From NCBI GenBank assembly GCA_963777285.1, contig CAVZPR010000002.1, positions 558,001 through 622,000 on the forward strand: 64,000 bases of DNA, in the 5' to 3' direction. Of the stretch, positions 24,731 through 34,765 are shown in pieces. The translations under genes and the position numbers were made by a program. Source of the DNA: JAFARE01 sp963777285 (GTDB lineage: Bacteria; Chloroflexota; Dormibacteria; Aeolococcales; Aeolococcaceae). The notes under the pieces are model-generated. The model was given only the letters and a program-made list of their open reading frames with translations. It ran no database searches and was not told the DNA's origin. The number at the start of each line of letters is the position of its first letter. The first letter of the stretch is position 1.

Positions 24731-24899
24731 ACGCCCGGAGTCTGCCACGCCACGAGATGCCGCAGATCGTCCGCGCGGTGTCCTCGCCGCCTCGGCACAG
24801 TCCGCCCATGGCACGGCGATGTCCCTGGCGGTGGCGCCTCCGCGGAGCGGGTCTCGGCGGCATAAACTCAGCGGCGGTCAGGAAGGAGGGCGACGCGCG

Positions 24900-25496
24900 G
24901 TGGCCAGGGCGAACGGTCGCATCGGTCTCGGTGTCTTCCTGCGCGACCGGGCACGGAGCATCGTCGTGGTGACCCAGGACGGCGAGCTGGCCGTGGCCCT
25001 TCGCGACTGCGTTGACGGCTCCCGAGCGCTGATCCGGGACGTGCGCCCGGCCGAGCTCGGCCAGGCCGCGGAAGCGTGCCGGCCGTGGCCGTGGATGGTG
25101 GTGTGCGACGGCGGCGCCGAGCCCGGCGGCCTGGCTGAGCTCCTCACCAGGCGGCCCGTGCTGCTCGCCTGGCTGGGCACGCCGCCCGGGACGCTCGCGC
25201 CGCGCGCCGTGTCCACGCAACGCTTTGGGACGCTCGCCGCCGCCGTCAACGGCGCGCTCGAGGCCATGGTCGGGGGCATGCGGCTGGCGCCGTGGTCGGG
25301 TGTCCAGCTCCCGTCCGGCCGCGTGGTGCGCGCCGCCGACCTGGAAGCCCTGATCGCCGCGCACCCCGCGGCGCTGCCGCTGCCGCTGCGCGCCTTTCGC
25401 ACCGCTTCGCGCACGCTCGGCGCGCACGGCGTCGCTTGGCGACCGCAGCGCACCGCGGCGGGCGTGGTGCTGGCGCCGCGGGGAGCCGCGGCGTGA
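24900..25496 (+). CDS. Unrecognised 198-aa protein in a signalling cluster
   Basis: The GTG start at 24900 follows GGAAGGAGG at 24881-24889. The N-terminal half (RARSIVVVTQDGELAVALRD, then ACRPWPWMVVCDGG) resembles a degenerate receiver-like alpha/beta fold without a phospho-acceptor Asp. The C-terminal part, LPSGRVVRAADLEALIAAHP, could be a small helical DNA-binding domain. I recognise no family. The stop overlaps the GTG of a response regulator (GTGA), so it belongs to an operon with the regulator and the ATPase that follow. It may be an accessory protein of that pathway. Confidence 0.6.
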   Translation: MARANGRIGLGVFLRDRARSIVVVTQDGELAVALRDCVDGSRALIRDVRPAELGQAAEACRPWPWMVVCDGGAEPGGLAELLTRRPVLLAWLGTPPGTLAPRAVSTQRFGTLAAAVNGALEAMVGGMRLAPWSGVQLPSGRVVRAADLEALIAAHPAALPLPLRAFRTASRTLGAHGVAWRPQRTAAGVVLAPRGAAA

Positions 25497-26143
25497 GAGC
25501 GAACCCCGAGGTGCTCCTGGTGGAGGACGACCCGGAGACGCTGGAGCAGCTGCGCGGCCATTTCGAGCGCAAGCGCTTCCATCCGCTGGCGGCGCGCAGC
25601 GCCACGCGCGCCCTGTCGCTCATCGAGAACAACATGCACTCCAGCCGCCCGGTGCTGGCGGTCGTGGACTGGGATCTGAGCAAAGCGCCCGACAATCGCT
25701 GGAACAGCGGCGACGTCCTGGCGCGCCTGGCGCGCGACATCGCGGACTGCCTCGTCGTGGTGTACTCGCAGAACATCGACGCCTTTCGCGTGCGCAGCGA
25801 GATTCAGCGCGCCCACCCGCGCGCGTGGCTGCACGACAAGCGCGACGGTGATCAGTCGCTGGTCGATCGCGTGTCCCGGCTGCTGGACCAGCGTGTCGGC
25901 GACCTCCGCGTGCAGGACGGCACCGTCGTCATCCACGTGCCCACGCACGACGAGCACCATCACCGTGAGGCGGTGCGCCTGGTGGTGCACCACCCGGAGA
26001 TCGTCACCTTCCATTCCGACACCGCCACCAAGGCCGTGCGCCGGTTCGGTGAGTGGCTGACGCGGCACCAGTCCACGGTGCGACTGGTCAGCCTGGGCAA
26101 CCGCAAGTACCGGCTCGCGGTCACGCCGCCTGCCGGCGAGTAG
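25493..26143 (+). CDS. Response regulator with atypical C-terminal domain
   Basis: This 216-aa protein begins with a receiver domain: acidic pair E11/D12/D13 (VLLVEDDPETL), likely phospho-acceptor D59 or D61 (AVVDWDLSKA), switch S92 (VVYSQNI) and K116 (LHDKRDG). Residues 135-216 form a basic, winged-helix-like domain containing LVVHHPEIVTFHSDTATKAV and RRFGEWLTRH, perhaps LytTR- or OmpR-like but not clearly either. GTG 25493 overlaps the previous stop, and the next gene starts 3 nt after its stop. Its likely partner is the HATPase protein downstream. Confidence 0.8.
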   Translation: MRANPEVLLVEDDPETLEQLRGHFERKRFHPLAARSATRALSLIENNMHSSRPVLAVVDWDLSKAPDNRWNSGDVLARLARDIADCLVVVYSQNIDAFRVRSEIQRAHPRAWLHDKRDGDQSLVDRVSRLLDQRVGDLRVQDGTVVIHVPTHDEHHHREAVRLVVHHPEIVTFHSDTATKAVRRFGEWLTRHQSTVRLVSLGNRKYRLAVTPPAGE

Positions 26144-26146
26144 CCC

Positions 26147-27460
26147 GTGCAGCTGAGCCTCGCCGACCTGCGCGACCTGCCGCTCGCGGCGGCGCTGGTC
26201 GAGCGCGGCGGCACGCCCGTGGCGCACACGCCGGAGTGGGAGGGCACGGGCCCGGGCTGCGTCGCCTATCCGGTGCGCGGCAAGCGGCTGCTCGTGTCCA
26301 CGGCGCCGGCCGATCTGACCGCGCGGGCCGTGCTGCAAGAGCTGCTGGCGGCGCTCGACTCCGCCGTCGCCAAGGCATCCGGTGCGCACGCGATGCGCAT
26401 GCGCATGGTCGCGGCATCGCTGCGGCTGCTTGCGGGCGACGCGGTCTCCGCCGCCGGCACCACCGTGGACGCATACGAGCACGCGCTCGCCGGCATCGCC
26501 GCGCGCACGTCACTGCGTGCGCGGGTGGGCGACGCCAGCGTGGAGCCGATTCCCTCACCGGAGGTTGTCGCGCTCGTGCTGGTGCAGCTCGCCGTCAACG
26601 CGGAGCGCCACGGGCAGGCGCGCACGGTGGAGCTGACGAACCGCGGTGCGACCTTCAGCGTCGCCTGGCGCGACTCCGGGCGTGCTCACCCTCGGGTGTC
26701 CACCGCGCGACGGCGCGGGGAGCGGGAGCGCTGGGGCCTGGGCTTCGCGCGCGTCGCCGCCGACGCCCTGGGCGGCACCGTGTATCCCCCGCGGCACGAA
26801 GGTGGCGGCACGGTCGCCGTGTTCGAGCTGGGTCTGGGGCGGCTGGGCCTGCCGCTGGCGCTGGTGCGCGGCGACGTCGTGTTGCGAGCCACCCGTGCCT
26901 GGGACGAGGAAACCTCGCTGGTCCCCGGCACCAACGTGCGCGACACGACGCGGCTGGCGGCGCTGGCCGCCGCGGCACGCGTGCACCCGGGAGCCGTGGC
27001 GCGCAGCGACGGTTGGTCGGCGCGGCTGGTGCACGACAGCCTGTGGGTCGCGGTCCCCCCCGACGACGTCGCCGACAGGATGCGCGACGTGCTCGACGGC
27101 ATGGCGCACGAGCGCGCCCTGCTCGAGGGGATGGACGAGGCGGCGCGGGTGCGGATTCGCGCGCTCACGCTGGCTCTCGGTGCGTGCCTGGGCCGGCCGG
27201 TGCCCCGTGTGCCTGCAGCGGCATGGCGGCAGCGCATGCACGGGCTCAGCGAAGCTCTCGACGTGCGCCTCGCGGTCCCCGACTTCGAAGGCACGGGCGC
27301 CGTCGACCCCGATGTCGCCGCGGTGCTCGCGGCGCGCGCGGGCGCCGGCTTCGACATCGATGGTAACGCCATGTGGCTGCGGCTCAACGACGCCGCGGAC
27401 GACGATCCGATGGTGCACGCGCTGACCCCGCCAGGAGCGCACCGCGTCCGTCTCGCCTAG
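26147..27460 (+). CDS. Atypical HATPase-domain protein without recognised phosphotransfer domain
   Basis: This 437-aa protein carries a histidine-kinase-like ATPase fold: N box LVQLAVNAERHGQ (N151), G1 box RDSGRA (D176) and G2 box RWGLGFARVAADALGG. The usual H box of HisKA domains is not visible in the preceding helices (LLAALDSAVAKAS, MRMRMVAASLRLL). The second half (about 235-437) is an unrecognised domain. It is 3 nt downstream of the response-regulator gene and starts with GTG 26147. It may be an unusual kinase, or an ATPase that controls the regulator by binding. Substrate and signal are unknown. Confidence 0.72.
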   Translation: MQLSLADLRDLPLAAALVERGGTPVAHTPEWEGTGPGCVAYPVRGKRLLVSTAPADLTARAVLQELLAALDSAVAKASGAHAMRMRMVAASLRLLAGDAVSAAGTTVDAYEHALAGIAARTSLRARVGDASVEPIPSPEVVALVLVQLAVNAERHGQARTVELTNRGATFSVAWRDSGRAHPRVSTARRRGERERWGLGFARVAADALGGTVYPPRHEGGGTVAVFELGLGRLGLPLALVRGDVVLRATRAWDEETSLVPGTNVRDTTRLAALAAAARVHPGAVARSDGWSARLVHDSLWVAVPPDDVADRMRDVLDGMAHERALLEGMDEAARVRIRALTLALGACLGRPVPRVPAAAWRQRMHGLSEALDVRLAVPDFEGTGAVDPDVAAVLAARAGAGFDIDGNAMWLRLNDAADDDPMVHALTPPGAHRVRLA

Positions 27461-27466
27461 CGCCGC

Positions 27467-27472
27467 TAGAAT
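27467..27472 (+). promoter_or_regulatory. -10 box for a leaderless start
   Basis: TAGAAT lies 6 nt before the GTG at 27479, the same spacing as for several other first genes in this window. No ribosome-binding site lies between. Confidence 0.5.
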
Positions 27473-27478
27473 CGCGGC

Positions 27479-27931
27479 GTGAGCTGGTTCCTGCTGCTCA
27501 AGTCTCTGCACGTGCTGTCGGCCATCGTCGCGGTCGGCGCCAACGCGACGTACGCGCTGTGGTCGGTGCGCGCCCGCAGCGATCCGGCACATCTGGGATT
27601 CACGCTGCGGGGCATCAAGTTCATCGACGACCGCCTGGCCAATCCCGCCTACGGCGTGCTCCTGGTCACGGGGCTGATCATGGCGTTCACCACGTACAGC
27701 ATCACCACGACGTGGATCCTCATCGGCCTCGGGATCTACATCGCCATCGCGGTGCTGGGCGTCTTCGTGTTCTCGCCGCTGCTGCGCCGCCAGATGGAGG
27801 CGCTGGACACCGCCGGGCCGGAGAGCGAAGCCTACCGGCGCGCGGACGCCCAGGGGCGCGGCATCGGCATGTTCCTGGGCGTGCTCGCGATCGCGGTGGT
27901 CTTCGTGATGGTGTTCAAGCCGATCGCGTAG
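27479..27931 (+). CDS. DUF2269-like integral membrane protein
   Basis: This 150-aa protein has four hydrophobic segments (about 3-25, 58-80, 82-104, 128-148). The N-terminus WFLLLKSLHVLSAIVAVGAN, with a His in the first helix, is typical of DUF2269 proteins, which resemble small heme-binding or redox membrane proteins, though function is not established. It stands alone between the signalling cluster and convergent queF (gap 3 nt). Confidence 0.75.
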   Translation: MSWFLLLKSLHVLSAIVAVGANATYALWSVRARSDPAHLGFTLRGIKFIDDRLANPAYGVLLVTGLIMAFTTYSITTTWILIGLGIYIAIAVLGVFVFSPLLRRQMEALDTAGPESEAYRRADAQGRGIGMFLGVLAIAVVFVMVFKPIA

Positions 27932-27934
27932 CGA

Positions 27935-28372
27935 TCACTCGGCCGGCCACGCGTGCTCGTCGCGCGGACGCCACCAATCGTCAGGCTCGCCTGTCCACCC
28001 GGGATCGCGGTGCACCGCTCGCACCACCGTCTTGATGTTGCCGCGCACGTTGAAGTCGCCGACGATCTCGCAGTACCTGGGCTGCAGCAGCGCCACCAGG
28101 TCGCCGAGGATGACGTTGACCACGTCCTCGTGGTACACGCTGCGGTCGCGGTAGCCATTGATGTACAGCTTGAGCGACCTCAGCTCCACGCACCGCGGCC
28201 CGGGCACGTAGCGCACGTGCAGCATCGCAAAGTCGGGAAACCCGGACCGCGGGCAGAGGCAGGTGAACTCCGGGATGGTGAACTGGACCGTGTAGTCGCG
28301 CTCCGGCGTGCGATTGTCGAATGCCTCGAGCTTCGCCTCGCGGATCTGCCTCGCGCCGTACGGCTCGCTCAC
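27935..28372 (-). CDS. queF: preQ0 reductase (NADPH-dependent 7-cyano-7-deazaguanine reductase)
   Basis: This 145-aa T-fold enzyme converts preQ0 to preQ1 in queuosine synthesis. The active-site Cys is C40 in FTCLCPRSGFPDFA, and the QueF motif is ELRSLKLYINGYRDR with the substrate-binding Glu E63. Length matches the short unimodular QueF type (Bacillus-like). GTG 28372 overlaps the stop of the upstream transporter gene (GTGA), so the two are coupled. The much longer frame upstream of this start is antisense to nothing useful and was dropped. Confidence 0.95.
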   Translation of the reverse strand: MSEPYGARQIREAKLEAFDNRTPERDYTVQFTIPEFTCLCPRSGFPDFAMLHVRYVPGPRCVELRSLKLYINGYRDRSVYHEDVVNVILGDLVALLQPRYCEIVGDFNVRGNIKTVVRAVHRDPGWTGEPDDWWRPRDEHAWPAE

Positions 28373-29097
28373 CGCGCCGCACCCCGGCCCGCGAGCCTGA
28401 GGAAGGACAGCGACACGGGCGCAAAGGACGTTCCCCGGTCGTACACGTCGACGCCCTCCAGTCGCTTCAGCGCCGTGACGACGGCGTAGGTCAGCGGCGT
28501 CGCCACCACCTCGTACGCCACCTTCAGCGCCCACACGTCGCGGATTATCACCAGCAGCAGCGACCAGGGCTGCGTGCCGGCGAAGGCGAGCGATATGAAC
28601 ACCGCGCTGTCGACCCCCTGGCCCACGAGCGTCGACCCGATGGTTCGCGACCAGAGAAAGCGCCCGCGCGTGGCGATCTTCATCCGCGCCAGCACGAACG
28701 CGTTGAGGAACTCGCCGCACAGGTACGCGGTGAGCGACGCCACCACGAGACGCGGACTCTGGCCCAGCAGGCGCGAGTATGCCGCTTGGTCGGGGTAGTG
28801 GCTGTCCGCGGGCAGCGCGATCGCCGCGGCGATGAACAGCACCGCGACGACGTTCGCCAGGAAGCCCGACCAGATCACGGCGCGCGCCACGCGGTACCCC
28901 CACACCTCGGTGAGCACATCGCCGAAGAGGTACGCCAGCGGAAAGATGACGATCGCCGCGGGCACCGTGAACGGCCCGATGGTGGCGACCTTGACGGCGA
29001 TGATGTTGGACGTGACCAGTGACGCGACGAACAGCGCCGCGACGGTCAGCAGCAGCGGGCTCACCGCGCGGCGCGGCGCGGAATCGGCGGGGGGCAC
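28369..29097 (-). CDS. Queuosine-precursor transporter (YhhQ/VUT family)
   Basis: This 242-aa membrane protein with about six helices has the family features LVTSNIIAVKVATIG and YLFGDVLTEVWGYRVAR near the N-terminus, and SLTAYLCGEFLNAFVLARMK with GSTLVGQGVDSAVF later. YhhQ proteins import preQ0 or preQ1. Its coupling to queF fits scavenging of preQ0 followed by reduction. The ATG at 29097 is the natural start. No queC, queD, queE or tgt gene is present in the window. Confidence 0.92.
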   Translation of the reverse strand: MPPADSAPRRAVSPLLLTVAALFVASLVTSNIIAVKVATIGPFTVPAAIVIFPLAYLFGDVLTEVWGYRVARAVIWSGFLANVVAVLFIAAAIALPADSHYPDQAAYSRLLGQSPRLVVASLTAYLCGEFLNAFVLARMKIATRGRFLWSRTIGSTLVGQGVDSAVFISLAFAGTQPWSLLLVIIRDVWALKVAYEVVATPLTYAVVTALKRLEGVDVYDRGTSFAPVSLSFLRLAGRGAAR

Positions 29098-29112
29098 GGC
29101 GCCACAGCCTAG

Positions 29113-30243
29113 CTAAATGCGTTGTGGGGCGGCCCGGCGCCCGCGCAGGGCGCGCAGCGCGATCACCACGGCCACCACCAGCGCCACGTTGCGCATCACC
29201 ACGAAGGCGAGGCCTGCAGGCGTGAAGCCTGCGAGCCCGCCGTAGTCGGCGTTCTCCACCACGGTGAGCAGCGCGACCGCGGCCACGGCCACGGCGGTGG
29301 CGCGGTGGCCGGCGACCCAGGCCATGGCGCCCGCGGGAATCAGCCAGGAGATGAACTGGGGCGACAGCAGCGTGGAGCAGGCCAGAAAGGTGCCCACGGT
29401 GGCCACCCAGGCGACACCGATGTCGTCGCGTCCGCGCACCCGCAGCAGCACCCACACCGTCACCGCGACGCCGATGAGCGTGAGCACGATCGTCAACCCG
29501 GGAGGCACGTGGCCGAATCGCTGCGCACCCTCGTTCTGGATTGCGGGTTCACGGGTGAACAGGTGCACCACCGAGCCCACCACGCTCTCGATCTGCCAGC
29601 CGACGGCGCCGCGAAAGGTGAGCACCTCCTTGATGCCGGTGATGCCGCCGACCGTGACCCACGCGGCGAGCAACACACCGAGGGACGCGGCCAGCGTTGT
29701 GAGGTAGCGGCGCCGCGTCCCCGCGGGCATCGCCGGCACCAGGATCAGCGCGATGGGTATGGGCCACAGCTTCATGCCGATGGCGACGGCGATCAGCAGC
29801 GCCGCGAGCACCGGACGCCGGCGCAGGACCGCCGCGGTTCCGCCCACCACCAGCGCCACGGTGACGAGGTCGAGGCGCACCACGAAGAGTCCGATGAGCG
29901 CGCTCTCGACGATGAGAAACCAGAGACACGCCCCCGGCGACCAGGTGCGCCACAGCAGCACGGCGATGACCACGTCCGCGAGCAGCGACATGATGATGAT
30001 CACCGCCGTGAAGACCGGCGAGCTGGGGGTCGCGAAGGCCACGAGCTTCACCAGCGCGACCAGCGCGATGGGATACTCGATCTGATAGTCGATGTACGGC
30101 CGCCCGCGCGCGTGGCCGATCGCGTAGAAGCGGTCGATGTCCACCGTGTGTCCCTGATGGATGCCCAGCACCAGCACCAGGATGCGGAACGCGATGACCA
30201 CGCCGAGCGCGATCAGGAAGGGAGGACGTATGCGGGGCCTCAT
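29113..30243 (-). CDS. GT87-like polytopic membrane glycosyltransferase
   Basis: This 376-aa protein has about ten hydrophobic segments. It shows the early acidic loop typical of GT-C enzymes (HTVDIDRFYAIGHARG, then YIDYQIEYP), resembling the GT87 (PIG-M-like mannosyltransferase, DUF2029) family that uses polyprenyl-phosphate sugars in envelope glycan synthesis. Donor and acceptor are unknown. A TACAGT box lies 10 nt before ATG 30243. It follows no operon partner closely; the transporter gene begins 15 nt after its stop. Confidence 0.75.
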   Translation of the reverse strand: MRPRIRPPFLIALGVVIAFRILVLVLGIHQGHTVDIDRFYAIGHARGRPYIDYQIEYPIALVALVKLVAFATPSSPVFTAVIIIMSLLADVVIAVLLWRTWSPGACLWFLIVESALIGLFVVRLDLVTVALVVGGTAAVLRRRPVLAALLIAVAIGMKLWPIPIALILVPAMPAGTRRRYLTTLAASLGVLLAAWVTVGGITGIKEVLTFRGAVGWQIESVVGSVVHLFTREPAIQNEGAQRFGHVPPGLTIVLTLIGVAVTVWVLLRVRGRDDIGVAWVATVGTFLACSTLLSPQFISWLIPAGAMAWVAGHRATAVAVAAVALLTVVENADYGGLAGFTPAGLAFVVMRNVALVVAVVIALRALRGRRAAPQRI

Positions 30244-30290
30244 CGCCGCCGCAACTGTACGGGCGGCGAGAGCGCAGGTCTAGCTGTGCG

Positions 30291-32924
<2,634 letters not shown>

Positions 32925-32954
32925 GCCTGTTCCATACCCTCGCCGGCGGCCCGC

Positions 32955-32960
32955 TAATCT
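32955..32960 (+). promoter_or_regulatory. -10 box for a leaderless start
   Basis: TAATCT lies 7 nt before ATG 32968, with no ribosome-binding site between. Confidence 0.5.
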
Positions 32961-32967
32961 ATCCGCG

Positions 32968-33996
32968 ATGACCCCCAGGATGGGCCGCTGGTCGCTGCTC
33001 GCCGCGGGGGCCACGCTGGCCGTCGTCCCTGCCGTGGTGCTGCTCCGCCTCAACACTTCCGTGGTGGGGCGCAGCGGCGTGGCGTCGGCCGCCACGCGAG
33101 GCGAGCTGGTCACCGACGTGGCCCGCCCCGCGTGGTACGGCCTGCAACTCCTCGACGACACGGTGACGTTCCATGCGGCCCGCCGGCTCACGTCGACGCC
33201 GCCGCTGATCAGGGCCGCGGAGGCCATCCTCGTCGACCCCGACACGGGCGAGATCCTCTTCCAGCAGAACGCGCACGCGCGGCGGCCGCCGGCGAGCACC
33301 ATCAAGCTGCTCACCGCGATGCTGGTGCTGCAGAACTTCAGCACCTCCCGTCTGATCACCGCGACGCCGAACGCGCTCTTCCAGGCGTGGGACGAGAGCC
33401 GCATGGGACTGCGCGCGGGCGACACCCTCACGGTGCGCGACCTGCTCACCGGGTTGCTCACGGTGAGCGCCAACGACGCCGCCGACGTGTTCGCGGTGGA
33501 CACCGTCGGCATGGAGCGATTCGTCGGCGCGATGAACGCCGAGGTGGCGGCGCTGCACCTGCAGGACACGCACGCCACCTCGCCGGTGGGACTGGATGCT
33601 CCTGGCATGTACTCGTCCGCGTACGACCTCGCGGTGATCGCCGCCGTCGACGTCGAGCGGTTCCCGCTGCTGCGCCAGATCGTCGCCACGCCGTACACGG
33701 TGCTGCCACACACCGCGACGCACCCGGCGTTCTTCCTGCGCAACATCAACCTGCTGCTGCGCATGTACGCCGCCGCAACCGGAATCAAGACCGGCTACAC
33801 GGCCAACGCGGGGGCGTGCGAGGTGGGCATGGCGGTGCGCGGCGGCCACCGGCTGATCGACGTGATCCTCAACGGCGACCTGGTGTACACGTCGTCGAAG
33901 CGGCTCCTCGACTGGGGTTTCACACAGGAGGGACTGCCCTCGCAGCTGCCTCCGCCGAGCCCCTCCCCCTCACCGTCGCCCGCCGCGCCACGCTGA
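32968..33996 (+). CDS. D-alanyl-D-alanine carboxypeptidase (peptidase S11)
   Basis: This 342-aa penicillin-binding protein has an N-terminal membrane signal (about 7-26) and all three active-site motifs: SxxK as PASTIKLLTA (S110, K113), SxN as TVSANDAADV (S167, N169) and KTG as GIKTGYTANA (274-276). It trims the terminal D-Ala from peptidoglycan stem peptides outside the cell. The C-terminus is a short Pro/Ser tail (PPPSPSPSPSPAAPR) rather than a second domain. The gene is divergent from clpB and is followed after 1 nt by an MBL-fold gene. Confidence 0.93.
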   Translation: MTPRMGRWSLLAAGATLAVVPAVVLLRLNTSVVGRSGVASAATRGELVTDVARPAWYGLQLLDDTVTFHAARRLTSTPPLIRAAEAILVDPDTGEILFQQNAHARRPPASTIKLLTAMLVLQNFSTSRLITATPNALFQAWDESRMGLRAGDTLTVRDLLTGLLTVSANDAADVFAVDTVGMERFVGAMNAEVAALHLQDTHATSPVGLDAPGMYSSAYDLAVIAAVDVERFPLLRQIVATPYTVLPHTATHPAFFLRNINLLLRMYAAATGIKTGYTANAGACEVGMAVRGGHRLIDVILNGDLVYTSSKRLLDWGFTQEGLPSQLPPPSPSPSPSPAAPR

Positions 33997-33997
33997 C

Positions 33998-34765
33998 GTG
34001 CGCCTCACCGTCCTGGGCAGTGGCGACGCGTTCAGCGGCTGTGGCTGCAACGCCGGATACCTGATCGACGGAAAGGTGCTGGTGGACTGCGGCGCGCCCG
34101 CCCACGCCCTGGCGCGGCGTGCCGAGACATCGATGAGCGAGCTGCGGCTCATCCTGCTGACGCACTTCCACGCCGACCACTCCTTCATGCTGCCGATGGT
34201 GCTCGGCGCGTGCACGTTCGGCGATACGACGCGCCGCGGCATGGTCATCGCCGGCCCCCCCGGCACCAGGGAGTTCACCAGACGCCTGCTCATCGACGGG
34301 TACGGCGCGCACATCCTGGGGCTGATCGACTCCGAGCTGGCGCCCGAGTTCGCGGTGCTGCAGGACGGCAGCGACGTGGAGCTGGCCGGCTACCGCGTCC
34401 GCGCGCACGCGGTGGTGCACAGCGTGGGCCCGTCACTCGCGTACGCGGTGAGCGACTCCTCGGGCGCCACCACCGGGTTCAGCGGCGACTCGACGCTCTG
34501 CGCCGGCCTGGAACGCGCCGTCGCCGTCAGCGACGTGTTCGTGTCCGAGTGCACCGGATGGGAGGGGCCGGTGCCCGGCGGTCACATGTGGCGCGGAGAG
34601 GTCACCGAGCTGATGCGGCGCCACCCCGACACGGCGTTCGTGCTCAGCCACCTCACGCAGCGGCGCGAGGTGCGCGGCGCGCTGGTGGCGCACGACCTGC
34701 TCACCATTGAGGTGCAGGCACGCTCCGCCGCCGCCGGCGCCACGCAAAACGCGGCGCGGCCATGA
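33998..34765 (+). CDS. MBL-fold RNase Z/arylsulfatase-like protein
   Basis: This 255-aa protein starts with MRLTVLGSGDAFSGCGCNAG, the typical RNase Z-like beginning, with metal site THFHADHS (residues 56-61), VVHSVGPSLAY, TGFSGDSTLC (bridging Asp) and LSHLTQRREV for the last His. It lacks the long exosite arm of tRNase Z, so a role in tRNA 3' processing is not certain and other phosphodiesters are possible. GTG 33998 follows the carboxypeptidase stop by 1 nt. The last 65 nt overlap the convergent transglutaminase gene. Confidence 0.82.
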   Translation: MRLTVLGSGDAFSGCGCNAGYLIDGKVLVDCGAPAHALARRAETSMSELRLILLTHFHADHSFMLPMVLGACTFGDTTRRGMVIAGPPGTREFTRRLLIDGYGAHILGLIDSELAPEFAVLQDGSDVELAGYRVRAHAVVHSVGPSLAYAVSDSSGATTGFSGDSTLCAGLERAVAVSDVFVSECTGWEGPVPGGHMWRGEVTELMRRHPDTAFVLSHLTQRREVRGALVAHDLLTIEVQARSAAAGATQNAARP

